A stretch of DNA of 64,000 nt from an uncultured Candidatus Melainabacteria bacterium. Lineage in GTDB: Bacteria; Cyanobacteriota; Vampirovibrionia; Gastranaerophilales; Gastranaerophilaceae. The notes beneath the pieces are model-generated. The model saw only the letters and a program-made list of their open reading frames with translations, had not been told where the DNA came from and did no database searches. This document shows, one piece after another, positions 53,866 to 62,691 of the stretch. A program made the position numbers and the translations under genes. The first letter of the stretch is position 1. The number at the start of each line of letters is the position of its first letter. The stretch lies in the NCBI GenBank assembly GCA_950096985.1, contig CATNBA010000006.1:1-64000 (forward strand). Reading direction: 5' to 3'.

Positions 53866-54930
53866 ATGCTGATAGAAGAACTTTTAGAAAAATTAGTAGA
53901 AGCAGGCGGATCTGATTTACACATTTCAAGCAACCTGCCGCCGGCTGCACGTATTGACGGAAAATTAGTCCGTTTTGATTATCCGCCTCTTAGTCCGGAT
54001 GATGTTGAGGCTTTGCTTTTCCCCATGCTTTCAAATGAACAAAGACGTACATTAGAACAAACCTGGGAACTTGACTTCTCATACGGTATTGAAGGTTTAA
54101 GCCGTTTCAGGGTTAACTTTTATAAAGACAAAGGGAATTATGCAGCAGCTTTCAGAACGATTACTTCAATTGTCCCTTCTTTTGATAAATTAGGACTGCC
54201 AGAAGTTGTAAGAAAAACTGCGGATAAACCTAGAGGTTTGGTACTTGTTACAGGTCCGACCGGTTCAGGTAAATCTACAACACTTGCGGCTATGATTGAC
54301 TATATTAATACCAATAGAGCCGAACATATTTTAACAATTGAAGACCCTATTGAGTTTGTTCATACATCAAAACAAAGCATTATTCACCAGCGTGAATTAG
54401 GAATGGATACAAGATCATTTGCAAATGCTCTTAAATCTGCACTTCGTGAAGACCCGGATATTATCCTGGTAGGTGAGATGCGTGACCATGAAACAATTTC
54501 TCTTGCATTAACAGCTGCAGAAACCGGTCACTTAGTATTTGGAACACTTCACACATCCTCTGCGGCACAAACAATTGACCGTATTATTGACGTATTCCCT
54601 GAAGGACAACAACAGCAAATTCGCGTACAGCTTGCAAACTCTCTTGTGGCAGTATTTTCACAAACTCTGCTGCAAAAAGTTCAGCCGGATGGTACTAAAA
54701 AAGGCCGTGTAATGGCACAAGAAATTATGCTTGTAACTCCTGCTATTGCAAACCTTATCCGTGAGGCAAAAGCAGCACAAATTTATTCAACAATACAAAT
54801 GAATCAGGCAATGGGAATGCAAACCCTTGAAATGGCACTTGCAAACCTATATAAACAAAATCTTATCACAATAGAAGATGCACTCCAGCGTTCTTCAAGA
54901 CCTGATGAATTAAAACGATTAATGGCATAA
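53866..54930 (+). CDS. pilT: Pilus retraction ATPase PilT
   Basis: The 354-residue protein has the PilT N-domain (GGSDLHIS), Walker A (GPTGSGKSTT, near residue 130), the Asp box (ILTIEDPIEFVH), Walker B (LREDPDIILVGEMRD) and the His box (GHLVFGTLHTSSAAQTIDRI). It ends with the short PilT C-terminus and lacks the zinc finger of PilB. It depolymerises the pilus for twitching motility and DNA uptake. It is transcribed with an 84-residue upstream gene, away from pilB-pilC. Confidence 0.96.
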   Translation: MLIEELLEKLVEAGGSDLHISSNLPPAARIDGKLVRFDYPPLSPDDVEALLFPMLSNEQRRTLEQTWELDFSYGIEGLSRFRVNFYKDKGNYAAAFRTITSIVPSFDKLGLPEVVRKTADKPRGLVLVTGPTGSGKSTTLAAMIDYINTNRAEHILTIEDPIEFVHTSKQSIIHQRELGMDTRSFANALKSALREDPDIILVGEMRDHETISLALTAAETGHLVFGTLHTSSAAQTIDRIIDVFPEGQQQQIRVQLANSLVAVFSQTLLQKVQPDGTKKGRVMAQEIMLVTPAIANLIREAKAAQIYSTIQMNQAMGMQTLEMALANLYKQNLITIEDALQRSSRPDELKRLMA

Positions 54931-54931
54931 T

Positions 54932-54960
54932 AAAAAAGCTCCTATAAAAGGAGCTTTTTT
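54932..54960. terminator. Bidirectional terminator
   Basis: AAAAAAGCTCC-TATAAAA-GGAGCTTTTTT lies between pilT and the convergent prepilin gene. Confidence 0.9.
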
Positions 54961-55708
54961 AATAATTCATCTTCCAGTTATCATTTAATATTTTACCAAA
55001 ACATCCCCATCCTGATGAATAATTTGATGATGTACAAGATGCAAAAGCTGTTTCACGCTGTTGATGAGTTAAAGGAGCTGGATTATTGGCTACATAATCG
55101 TCCATAGTACCGTCTTTATATAAAGCAATAAAAAACAAATCACGCCCGAGTACATTAGGTCCGTTTTTACCATTTATATCGACCATAATATTAGCAATTT
55201 TATCAACAGACTCTATAGCGCTCAGCATTCTAATAGATACTCCATTTGCCAAAACATATGATGTACTTATATCAATACCTACAGTACCACCTTTTATAGT
55301 TTTATAGTCACCAGCAAAACAAGGCTCAATAGCATCCTCACAAGTTTTTACAATCTTAAATTCTTCATTCATAAATGTGTTTACACCACTCGGAGAAGAT
55401 AATCCCGCTTCTATTAGATTAACCGCATTTTTTTTGGATTGGTAATCTATTATAACCTGGGAAAATTCAGAATAAAATTTTCGCAGTTGTGTGACAAAAA
55501 CCTCCCGCTGATGATTTTTAATTAACGTTGGCATAGTCATTGCTGAGATTACCCCAATAATGCCTAATGTAACTAAAACCTCTGCCAATGTAAAACCACA
55601 GCTTACCGCCGAATCCATAATCCGGGTTTTGAATAAACTTCCAATAAAAGAAAACTTGCTTAGAGTCCCCCCCCCCCCGACAAAATGATTAAACTTTGAA
55701 ATACTCAT
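54959..55708 (-). CDS. Prepilin-like protein with poly-Gly homopolymer tract
   Basis: This 249-residue prepilin has the leader and helix CG|FTLAEVLVTLGIIGVISAMT at about residues 37-56, then a secreted domain with about six Cys and a C-terminal NDNWKMNY also seen (as NDNWKITYY) in the prepilin at 57388. The N-terminal leader is unusually long (about 37 residues) and is encoded partly by a run of 12 G (HFVGGGGTLS), which could slip. I chose the ATG at 55708 because AAAGGAG lies just before it. If the tract changes length, translation would stop or start out of frame, making the pilin phase variable. Confidence 0.82.
   Translation of the reverse strand: MSISKFNHFVGGGGTLSKFSFIGSLFKTRIMDSAVSCGFTLAEVLVTLGIIGVISAMTMPTLIKNHQREVFVTQLRKFYSEFSQVIIDYQSKKNAVNLIEAGLSSPSGVNTFMNEEFKIVKTCEDAIEPCFAGDYKTIKGGTVGIDISTSYVLANGVSIRMLSAIESVDKIANIMVDINGKNGPNVLGRDLFFIALYKDGTMDDYVANNPAPLTHQQRETAFASCTSSNYSSGWGCFGKILNDNWKMNY
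55667..55678. repeat. 12-bp poly-C/poly-G homopolymer
   Basis: Twelve consecutive C on the plus strand (G on the coding strand) occur within codons 11-14 of the prepilin gene. It is the longest G/C run noticed in this AT-rich window. Confidence 0.95.
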
Positions 55709-55728
55709 AACTACTCCTTTCCTTTCCA

Positions 55729-55737
55729 ATTATAACA
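55729..55737 (-). promoter_or_regulatory. Extended -10 promoter of the poly-G prepilin
   Basis: On the minus strand TGTTATAAT ends 20 bases before the ATG at 55708. Confidence 0.5.
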
Positions 55738-55813
55738 TTTTCAACGGTACTTTTCAAGTTTTTTATATTTGTGCTAAAATTTTAATATCACATAAATAAA
55801 GAGGAAGTATAAT

Positions 55814-57346
55814 ATGGCACAACAAACTCAAGAGGTTAGTTCTACCAAAGAACAAATAAGGCAAACAAGAATTCAAAAATTAACAGATTTGGCGGACAGA
55901 GGAGTAAATCCATACCCGTATTCATTTGACAAAACAGCTAACGCATCAGAGCTTCAAGACAAATACAAAGACCTTGAAGCAGGTGTTGAAACAGAAGATG
56001 AATATTCAGTTGCAGGACGTGTTATGGCAATACGTAACACCGGAATGTTTATTGACTTGATGGATGCATCTGGCAAAATCCAGATTTTCTCTCACAAAGA
56101 AAATCTTTCAGAAGAACAGATAAAAGTTTTAAAACTTGTTGACATCGGCGATATAGTTGGTTTTACAGGTACTGTTAGAAGAACCCCGCGTGGAGAACTT
56201 TCTATCAAATCAACATCTTTAGAATTGCTTTCAAAGGCACTTCTTCCTTTGCCTAATAAACAAATCAGCAAAGAAAAAGCCGAAACATTAAGCCATTATC
56301 ACGGACTTACTGACGTTGAATTAAAATACCGTCAGAGATATGTTGACTTAATTGTTAATGAAGACAGCAGAGATACATTTAGAAAAAGAAGTTTAATTAT
56401 CCAAAAAATAAGAGAATACTTAGCTAAACACGATTATTTGGAAGTTGAAACTCCTATTTTGCAGACAACAGCATCAGGTGCAAATGCAAGACCATTTAAC
56501 ACACACCACAACGCATTGGAAATGGATTTAACATTAAGAATTGCACTTGAATTGTACTTAAAAAGATTAATCGTCGGCGGAGTTTCCGAAAGAGTCTTTG
56601 AAATCGGCAAATGTTTCCGTAACGAGGGAATTGATACGCGTCACAACCCTGAATTTACTATGATTGAATTGTATCAGGCTTACGCTGATTACAACGATAT
56701 GATGACCTTGACTGAAAACATGGTTGCTTATGTTGCTCAAGAAGTTCTCGGCACAACAAAAATCAAATACGGCGAACATGAAATCGATTTGACACCGCCG
56801 TGGGACAGAAAAACAATGCTAGGCTCAATTAAAGATGCAACAGGGGTTGATTTCATGGAAATCTACAGTGCAAAACAGGCAATTGAAACTGCAAGAAGTC
56901 TTCACGTTGCAGTTGATGACAACATGAACTGGGGACAAGTTGTTGAGGCGGTATTTGAAGAAAAAATCGAACCTTCATTAATCCAGCCTTGCCACATCAT
57001 TGATTATCCGAGAGAAATCTCACCGCTTGCGAAAGTTCATAGAGATAATGAAAGATTAACAGAACGTTTTGAAACACGTGTAAACGGTTGGGAAATTGCA
57101 AACGCATTCTCAGAACTTACAGATCCCATTGACCAGAGAATGAGATTTGAAGCTCAAGCTCAGGCAAAAGCTGATGGTGATGAAGAAGCTATGGAAATTG
57201 ATGAAGATTTCATTAACGCTCTTGAATACGGTATGCCACCGACAGGCGGTATGGGAATGGGCATTGACAGACTTGTAATGCTCCTTACAGATTCACCGTC
57301 AATACGTGACGTAATTGCATTCCCGACAATGAGAAATAAAGACTAA
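55814..57346 (+). CDS. lysS: Lysyl-tRNA synthetase, class II
   Basis: The 510-residue enzyme has an N-terminal OB-fold anticodon domain (about 65-150, VAGRVMAIRNTGMFIDLMD), motif 1 (YLEVETPILQ), motif 2 (GKCFRNEGIDTRHNPEFTM) and motif 3 (GGMGMGIDRLVMLL). It charges tRNA-Lys. The ATG is preceded by GAGGAAGTATAAT. It is a single-gene unit with its own terminator. Confidence 0.97.
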   Translation: MAQQTQEVSSTKEQIRQTRIQKLTDLADRGVNPYPYSFDKTANASELQDKYKDLEAGVETEDEYSVAGRVMAIRNTGMFIDLMDASGKIQIFSHKENLSEEQIKVLKLVDIGDIVGFTGTVRRTPRGELSIKSTSLELLSKALLPLPNKQISKEKAETLSHYHGLTDVELKYRQRYVDLIVNEDSRDTFRKRSLIIQKIREYLAKHDYLEVETPILQTTASGANARPFNTHHNALEMDLTLRIALELYLKRLIVGGVSERVFEIGKCFRNEGIDTRHNPEFTMIELYQAYADYNDMMTLTENMVAYVAQEVLGTTKIKYGEHEIDLTPPWDRKTMLGSIKDATGVDFMEIYSAKQAIETARSLHVAVDDNMNWGQVVEAVFEEKIEPSLIQPCHIIDYPREISPLAKVHRDNERLTERFETRVNGWEIANAFSELTDPIDQRMRFEAQAQAKADGDEEAMEIDEDFINALEYGMPPTGGMGMGIDRLVMLLTDSPSIRDVIAFPTMRNKD

Positions 57347-57353
57347 AATATAA

Positions 57354-57384
57354 TAAAAAGACCTCTTAAATGAGGTCTTTTTTA
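57354..57384. terminator. Bidirectional terminator
   Basis: AAAAAGACCTC-TTAAAT-GAGGTCTTTTT lies between lysS and the convergent prepilin gene. Confidence 0.9.
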
Positions 57385-57387
57385 TAT

Positions 57388-58056
57388 CTAATAATAAGTA
57401 ATCTTCCAATTATCATTTATAACTCTTGATGTACAGCTTAAACCCGATGAAACTTTATTGCAGTTATATGTATTATCAAACCCTGCCGGCACAATACGAT
57501 CATTTTTTAACACAAAAGCAAATATATCCCTGCCCATTTGATTAGGAAAAGAATCACCATTTACATCCACAATAAAAACTAAAGAGTCTTTTTGCACATT
57601 AACGCCAAATTCACTCTTTACAACATCTTGAGGAAGAACACTCATAATAATATTCATACCGTCAACCAGCGTAAACATATAAAAATAAGGTTGAGATCTT
57701 GCCATATAGACTTTTCCGCTTAAAAATTTTGTCGGATATTTCCAACAACCCTTTTCACTTGAACATTCCCGTAAAACTCTAAAATATGGTCTAAACTGTG
57801 CGTATGCAGCCGTAGCAGAACTTAATGAATAACTGTCCAAATCCCAATAAGCTGCTGAATAATCCTCATTCAATACATATACTGCAACTTTATTTATTAT
57901 TGAATATGCTTTTTTTAAAGCCACAATATTACGTGTATTATTAATATTAAGCATTATTCCAAATATTGTTATAAAAAAAACAGCACCAATAATTGCCAGA
58001 GAAAACAGCAACTCTGGCAATGAGTAACCCTGGAATTTTAGATATTTGTTTTTCAT
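57388..58056 (-). CDS. Prepilin-like/pseudopilin protein
   Basis: This 222-residue protein has a short basic leader and prepilin motif (KFQG|YSLPELLFSLAIIGAVFF; Tyr at +1, Glu at +5), a hydrophobic helix, and a secreted domain with four or five Cys. The segment VDVNGDSFPNQMGRDIFAF parallels VDINGKNGPNVLGRDLFFI of the poly-G prepilin, and both end in NDNWK plus Tyr. The two are paralogous minor pilins or pseudopilins. It is a single gene with a terminator at its 3' end. Confidence 0.82.
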   Translation of the reverse strand: MKNKYLKFQGYSLPELLFSLAIIGAVFFITIFGIMLNINNTRNIVALKKAYSIINKVAVYVLNEDYSAAYWDLDSYSLSSATAAYAQFRPYFRVLRECSSEKGCWKYPTKFLSGKVYMARSQPYFYMFTLVDGMNIIMSVLPQDVVKSEFGVNVQKDSLVFIVDVNGDSFPNQMGRDIFAFVLKNDRIVPAGFDNTYNCNKVSSGLSCTSRVINDNWKITYY

Positions 58057-58137
58057 ACTCTTATAAATAGTATTCCCTGTTTAAACACAAATTTAACAAA
58101 TATAGACTTTTGCTTGCTTTTGTCATACATTACAATT

Positions 58138-59262
58138 ATGTTGGATAATTTTAATAACCATATTGAAAACTTAAAAAAACACTCCCATTTTAGAAATATA
58201 AAAAATTTTTCAGATAAAGATGAAAAATATATTTTTTCTGCAAATAAAAAACTTATTAATTTATCTTCAAATAATTATCTGGGATTTGCTGATAATAAAG
58301 CGATTACCCAAGAATTTTTAAATACATGTGATTATGATTACTCGTTCGGGAGTGCATCAGCACGACTTTTAACGGGAACTTTACCAGTTTATAATGAGCT
58401 TGAAACACTTATTGCAAATTTGTTTAATAAAGAAAGCGCACTGCTTTTCAACAGCGGCTATCACGCAAATGTCGGAATTAACAGTTCACTCGCCGGCAAA
58501 GGTGATGTAATATTTTCAGATAAGCTCAACCATGCAAGCATCATTGATGGGATGCGCCTTTCAGAAGGCAAATTTTTCCGCTACCCGCATAACAATATGG
58601 ATGCACTCGAAAAACTTTTAATGCGCGAAAGAAAAAACTTTAACAATGCAATAATCGCTTCAGAAAGCGTATTTTCAATGGACGGCGATATTGCTGATTT
58701 GAAAAAACTTGTCGAATTAAAAGAAAAATACAACTGTATATTAATCCTTGATGAGGCGCATGCATTCGGTGTTTTCGGACAAAAAGGACTTGGCGTTTCA
58801 GAAACTCTTGGAATAATTGAGAAAGTTGACCTTATTGTCGGAACTTTCGGCAAAGCAATCGGTTCAATGGGCGCATTCGCTGTCGGAAATAAAGTAATTA
58901 TTGACTATTTAACCAATAAAGCACGCTCATTTATTTTCTCAACAGCTTTGCCGCCAATAAATATTGCATTCACAAAATGGATAATTGAAAAAAAATTACC
59001 TTCTACATACGAAAAGCGTATGCAAATGCTCAAAATTGGTAAAAATGCAGGTTCTGACAGCCATATAATACCAATTATCATAGGAGAAAATAAAGAAACT
59101 GTTGATATTTGTGAAATTCTTTACCAAAACGGATTTTTCACCCTTCCAATCCGCCCTCCAACAGTTCCTGAAGGCACTTCCCGCTTAAGACTTTCACTCA
59201 CAACAGAAATAACCGAACAGGAAATACAAAATGCAATTTCATTGGCTAAACAAACAAAATAA
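58138..59262 (+). CDS. bioF: 8-amino-7-oxononanoate synthase BioF
   Basis: The 374-residue PLP enzyme of the alpha-oxoamine synthase family has SSNNYLGFADN, FGSASARLLTGT, the Asp of LILDEAHAFGVFG and the PLP lysine in GTFGKAIGSMGAF. It condenses pimeloyl-ACP with alanine in biotin synthesis; overlap with bioG and bioC supports this over 2-amino-3-ketobutyrate ligase. The ATG at 58138 is chosen: TACATT lies six bases before it and TAGACT 17 bases further, again a leaderless layout. Confidence 0.9.
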   Translation: MLDNFNNHIENLKKHSHFRNIKNFSDKDEKYIFSANKKLINLSSNNYLGFADNKAITQEFLNTCDYDYSFGSASARLLTGTLPVYNELETLIANLFNKESALLFNSGYHANVGINSSLAGKGDVIFSDKLNHASIIDGMRLSEGKFFRYPHNNMDALEKLLMRERKNFNNAIIASESVFSMDGDIADLKKLVELKEKYNCILILDEAHAFGVFGQKGLGVSETLGIIEKVDLIVGTFGKAIGSMGAFAVGNKVIIDYLTNKARSFIFSTALPPINIAFTKWIIEKKLPSTYEKRMQMLKIGKNAGSDSHIIPIIIGENKETVDICEILYQNGFFTLPIRPPTVPEGTSRLRLSLTTEITEQEIQNAISLAKQTK

Positions 59263-59875
59263 CGACAAATTAATAATCTTTTTTGCAGGCTGGAGCTTTG
59301 ACCACAAGCCGTTTGAATTCTTGAACTGCAAAGATTTTGATGTCTTGATGCTCTATGATTATAACAATTTTGATTTACCTGAAATATGCCAATACAAAGA
59401 TTATTATCTCATAGCTTGGTCAATGGGAGTATTTGCGGCATATCAATTACGTGGAAAACTGCCAAAATTCAATAAAAGAATAGCGGTTAACGGAACACCT
59501 TTCCCAGTAGATGACGAATTCGGCATTCCACATAAACCGTTTCTATTAACACTTCGCCATGCAAAAACAGGTTTAGAGGGCAAATTTTATCAAAATATTT
59601 TTGAAAAACAGGAAGAGTTTGAAAGATATAAAACAACCCCTGTAGAACGCTCAATCGAAAACCGCGAACAAGAATTAAATACACTTTATGATAAAATAAA
59701 AACAGCGGATAAAATTTATGAAAATTACTACGATAAAGCACTCGTAAGCAGTAATGATAAAATTATACCTACAAAAAATCAGCTTAACTTTTGGCAAAGT
59801 AAAGCAGAAATTATTGAAAGCGGACATTTTCCCTATTATAATTTCAAAAGCTGGAATGAAATATTATGCAGATAA
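59231..59875 (+). CDS. bioG: Pimeloyl-ACP methyl ester esterase BioG
   Basis: The 214-residue alpha/beta-hydrolase of the DUF452/BioG family has the oxyanion segment IIFFAGWSFD, nucleophile motif AWSMGVFAAYQL (Ser near residue 66), the ending ESGHFPYYNFKSWNEI with the catalytic His, and NGTPFPVDDEFGIP. It frees pimeloyl-ACP from its methyl ester. The gene overlaps bioF by 32 bases and bioC by 10 bases, so translation is coupled through the operon. Confidence 0.88.
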   Translation: MQFHWLNKQNNDKLIIFFAGWSFDHKPFEFLNCKDFDVLMLYDYNNFDLPEICQYKDYYLIAWSMGVFAAYQLRGKLPKFNKRIAVNGTPFPVDDEFGIPHKPFLLTLRHAKTGLEGKFYQNIFEKQEEFERYKTTPVERSIENREQELNTLYDKIKTADKIYENYYDKALVSSNDKIIPTKNQLNFWQSKAEIIESGHFPYYNFKSWNEILCR

Positions 59876-60597
59876 ACCCTAAATTAATAAAAACCCAATT
59901 TGAAAAAAGTTTGGATAAATATAATGAAAATGCCTCAGTTCAACGAATTATGGCTGAAAAACTTATATCTGAAACTGCAAAACTCCAAACCGAATTCAAA
60001 AATATACTTGAACTTGGCAGTGGCGCAGGACTTCTTACAGAGAAAATTGCAAAATCTTTGAAGTTTGACAACTATTTTGCAAACGATTTAATAGAAAAAT
60101 CACAAAATTATGTAAAAAATATTGTTCCGGATGCAATGTTTTATTGTGGCAATGCTCAAAAAATTAAGCCCTCACAAAAAATGGATTTAATAATTTCAAA
60201 TGCAATGTTCCAATGGTTTAAGAAAATTGATACGGATAATTATAAAAATATATTGAATTCTGGTGGTTTACTTGCATTTTCAAGTTTTTCGCCGCAAAAT
60301 TTTAAAGAAATCCGAGAACTTACCGGACTTACGCTTGAATATAAGTCTGTTGACGAATTACAATATATATTTGAAAAAAACTTTGAAGTTTTACATGCAG
60401 AAGAATTTGTTCATATAATGAACTTTGCAACACCGCTTGAACTTTTAGCTCACATGAAAAATACCGGTGTGAACTCCCTCACAACAGAGCATTGGACATT
60501 TAGAGAAGTGAAAGATTTTTGTGATAAATACTCGAAAAAGTTCCCGAAAATAACACTAACCTATGCACCAATAATATTTATCTGTAGAAAAAAATAA
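59866..60597 (+). CDS. bioC: Malonyl-ACP O-methyltransferase BioC
   Basis: The 243-residue SAM-dependent methyltransferase has motif I ILELGSGAGLLTEKIA (about 45-60), ANDLIEKS and IISNAMFQWF. BioC methylates malonyl-ACP to let fatty acid synthesis build the pimeloyl chain. With BioG and BioF it completes the early biotin steps; bioA, bioD and bioB are not in the window. Confidence 0.9.
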   Translation: MQINPKLIKTQFEKSLDKYNENASVQRIMAEKLISETAKLQTEFKNILELGSGAGLLTEKIAKSLKFDNYFANDLIEKSQNYVKNIVPDAMFYCGNAQKIKPSQKMDLIISNAMFQWFKKIDTDNYKNILNSGGLLAFSSFSPQNFKEIRELTGLTLEYKSVDELQYIFEKNFEVLHAEEFVHIMNFATPLELLAHMKNTGVNSLTTEHWTFREVKDFCDKYSKKFPKITLTYAPIIFICRKK

Positions 60598-60619
60598 CCC
60601 TCAATGAGGGTTATTTTTA
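60589..60619 (+). terminator. Terminator of the bioFGC operon
   Basis: AAAAATAACCCTC-AAT-GAGGGTTATTTTT overlaps the bioC stop codon. Confidence 0.9.
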
Positions 60620-60629
60620 TATATACATT

Positions 60630-60662
60630 CACCACTGTAATTTAAACAAAAAGCAAGTGGTG
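60630..60662. repeat. Inverted repeat between bioC and rplR
   Basis: CACCACT and AGTGGTG pair over a 19-nt loop. The adjoining GGTGGAGCGACTAC reads, on the other strand, like the TAGCCGCTCCACCC of the intergenic repeat at 6255. Confidence 0.4.
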
Positions 60663-60685
60663 GAGCGACTACTATCCTAGATATC

Positions 60686-61054
60686 CTAGAACATCAAGCC
60701 TGCTTCTCTAGCTGCATCAGCTAAAGCTGCAACACGACCATGATATAAGAAACCGCCGCGGTCGAATACTACACATTCAACACCTGCTTTTTTAGCTTTT
60801 TGAGCAATAGCTTCACCAACAGCTTTAGCAGCTTCAATGTTACCACCATGAGCTAATTTTTCTTTCAAATCTTTGTCATTTGAAGAAGCTGAAGCCAATG
60901 TTACATGGTTTACGTCATCAATCAATTGTGCATAAATGTGTTTTGTACTTCTGTAAACTGCCAATCTTGGAAATTCAGAAGTTCCTGACAATTTAACTCT
61001 TATTGATCTGTGTCTTTTTTGTACTTTTGGTTTTCTAATTTCTTGTTTAATCAT
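60686..61054 (-). CDS. rplR: Ribosomal protein L18
   Basis: The 122-residue product matches L18 ([30 protein letters not shown] in part; [28 protein letters not shown] in part). It binds 5S rRNA. It ends the leftward ribosomal run; rpsE, rpmD, rplO and secY, which usually follow, are absent. AAGGAAAATAAAA precedes the ATG. Confidence 0.97.
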   Translation of the reverse strand: MIKQEIRKPKVQKRHRSIRVKLSGTSEFPRLAVYRSTKHIYAQLIDDVNHVTLASASSNDKDLKEKLAHGGNIEAAKAVGEAIAQKAKKAGVECVVFDRGGFLYHGRVAALADAAREAGLMF

Positions 61055-61111
61055 TTTTATTTTCCTTTCTTACTGCTTTAACGGGCTTTTAACCCTTCGC
61101 ATGTAAACTTT

Positions 61112-61387
61112 TTATACAGATAAATCTACTCTGGTTTGCTTCATATATTCTGTTACTAAATCTTTACTTATTAACGATAAAAGAGTAATATCCAAATCCG
61201 GATTTCCTACCTTTGTCACAAAACCAATAGTTTTACCATCAGAACAGATATCTGCAAACACTATTTTTTCAAGTTTGTTTGTTTTAATAAAATTATTTAA
61301 TTTTTTATTATCTGCCTGAACCCTTTGCTTATCAGCTGATTTGTAATGAATATAATTAACTCCGCCAAAGGAAATTTTATTTATCAT
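61112..61387 (-). CDS. Hypothetical protein inserted in the spc operon
   Basis: This 91-residue protein of unknown function lies between rplF and rplR. It starts KISFGGVNYIHYKSADK, has a basic helix (NKKLNNFIKTNKLEKIVF) and ends with a mixed segment (ITLLSLISKDLVTEYM). Its ATG overlaps the rplF stop (TAATG), so it is translationally coupled and made at ribosomal-protein rates. No family is recognised. Confidence 0.72.
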   Translation of the reverse strand: MINKISFGGVNYIHYKSADKQRVQADNKKLNNFIKTNKLEKIVFADICSDGKTIGFVTKVGNPDLDITLLSLISKDLVTEYMKQTRVDLSV

Positions 61388-61926
61388 TATTTCTTACCAG
61401 CTTTACCCGCTTTACGTCTGATGTGTTCACCTTCATATCTAACACCTTTTCCTTTATAAACTTCAGGTGGGCGTTTAGATCTGATAAATGCAGCTACATC
61501 ACCAACTGTCTGTTTATTTGAACCTTTAACACTGATTTTAGTGTTAGCTTCAACAGTAATAGTTATACCTTCTGGCGGTTCAACTACTACAGGGTGAGAA
61601 TAACCTAATGCTAAGTTAAGATTTTTACCTTCCATGTTAGCACGGTAACCAACACCTTGAATTTCTAATTTCTTTTCAAAACCGTCTTTAACACCGTGAA
61701 CAGCATTAGCAACTAAAGTTCTGAACAAACCGAACAAAGCATCAGCTTCTCTTGAATCATTAGCTTTTGATAAGATAATTTGATTATCTTCAACTTTTAC
61801 ACTAATTTCAGGTCTTACTTCAACAGTTTCAACACCGTTAGGACCTTTAGCTGTAACTGTTTGTCCTTCTATTTTAATTTCCACACCTTGTGGAATTTCG
61901 ATAGGTTTTTTACCAATACGTGACAT
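61387..61926 (-). CDS. rplF: Ribosomal protein L6
   Basis: The 179-residue L6 has MSRIGKKPIEIPQGVEIKI at the start and the C-terminal signature RSKRPPEVYKGKGVRYEGEH. AAAAGGAG supports the ATG at 61926, 11 codons inside the longest frame. The 121-bp spacer before it has the small hairpin GCCAA/TTGGC and a direct repeat ACTTGAGT. Confidence 0.97.
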   Translation of the reverse strand: MSRIGKKPIEIPQGVEIKIEGQTVTAKGPNGVETVEVRPEISVKVEDNQIILSKANDSREADALFGLFRTLVANAVHGVKDGFEKKLEIQGVGYRANMEGKNLNLALGYSHPVVVEPPEGITITVEANTKISVKGSNKQTVGDVAAFIRSKRPPEVYKGKGVRYEGEHIRRKAGKAGKK

Positions 61927-62047
61927 TTTAATTTTCTCCTTTTGGTATATGTTGTACATAATTTCGGCTTTTCTACCAATTGCACCGAAACTTTAAATAC
62001 CACTCAAGTTCCTAATAAACTCAAGTGACTGCCAAATTGGCAAGCTC

Positions 62048-62446
62048 CTAGTATACGTAGCAAAGAACTTCGCCGCCAAGGTTTTCTTTACGAGCTTTTC
62101 TGTCTGTTAAAAGACCTTTGCTTGTAGAAACAACAGCAATACCCATACCGCCTAAAACTTTAGGTAAGTTTTTAGCTTTGCTATAATTTCTCAAACCTGG
62201 TTTAGAAACTCTTTCTAATTTTGTGATAATAGGTTTGTTTTTAGCATCGTATTTAAGAGTAATTTCAAGAACTTTGAATTTACCATCTTCTTTTACGCTA
62301 TAATCAGCAATAAAACCTTCTTCTTTTAAAAGTTTTGCTAATTGAACTTTTAATTTTGAAGACGGCATAGAAACAGTTGAGTGTGAAACTTGATTAGCGT
62401 TTCTAATTCTTGTTAGCATATCTGCTATAGGATCTGTCATTGACAT
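62048..62446 (-). CDS. rpsH: Ribosomal protein S8
   Basis: The 132-residue S8 starts [19 protein letters not shown] and ends [28 protein letters not shown] in pieces typical of S8. S8 binds 16S rRNA helix 21 and in E. coli represses the spc operon. GGAGGAATTTTAA precedes the ATG. It is separated from rpsN by 431 bases containing a terminator, a promoter and a structured leader. Confidence 0.97.
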   Translation of the reverse strand: MSMTDPIADMLTRIRNANQVSHSTVSMPSSKLKVQLAKLLKEEGFIADYSVKEDGKFKVLEITLKYDAKNKPIITKLERVSKPGLRNYSKAKNLPKVLGGMGIAVVSTSKGLLTDRKARKENLGGEVLCYVY

Positions 62447-62466
62447 TTAAAATTCCTCCGGACTTA

Positions 62467-62603
62467 CCTCACAGTTACAAGGCAGTATCCTTTATTATCT
62501 ATTACACCGCTTGCCGGATTAAGGTTGCCTTACGGGACTTTCAAAATGCGGAATTTCTCCTTATTGCCCACTTGGCGTGCCCCGGTAGTTCGGAACTGTA
62601 AAA
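62467..62603 (-). ncRNA. Structured 5' leader candidate of rpsH
   Basis: On the minus strand UUUUACAGUU (62603-62594) can pair with AACUGUGAGG (62476-62467), closing a 137-nt domain. Inside lie TAAGG-CAA-CCTTA, CCG-GCAAG-CGG, GGA-GAAAT-TCC and AAGG-ATACTG-CCTT hairpins. TCCGG in the domain is complementary to CCGGA next to the rpsH ribosome binding site. The block is GC-rich against AT-rich flanks. It may be an autoregulatory r-protein leader or a riboswitch-like element. Confidence 0.5.
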
Positions 62604-62691
62604 TTAAAATAACATAAAAATATTATATTTACAACACATATTTTAAATTTATTTACATATAAAGTTTAGCCTTTTGGCTTATTTACAACTT

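Noticed and set aside
62467..62603. Cobalamin riboswitch
   Set aside because: GAAATTCCG and GTCCCGTAAGG recall parts of the B12 consensus, but the full B12 box and flanking core were not found, and rpsH is not a B12-regulated gene.
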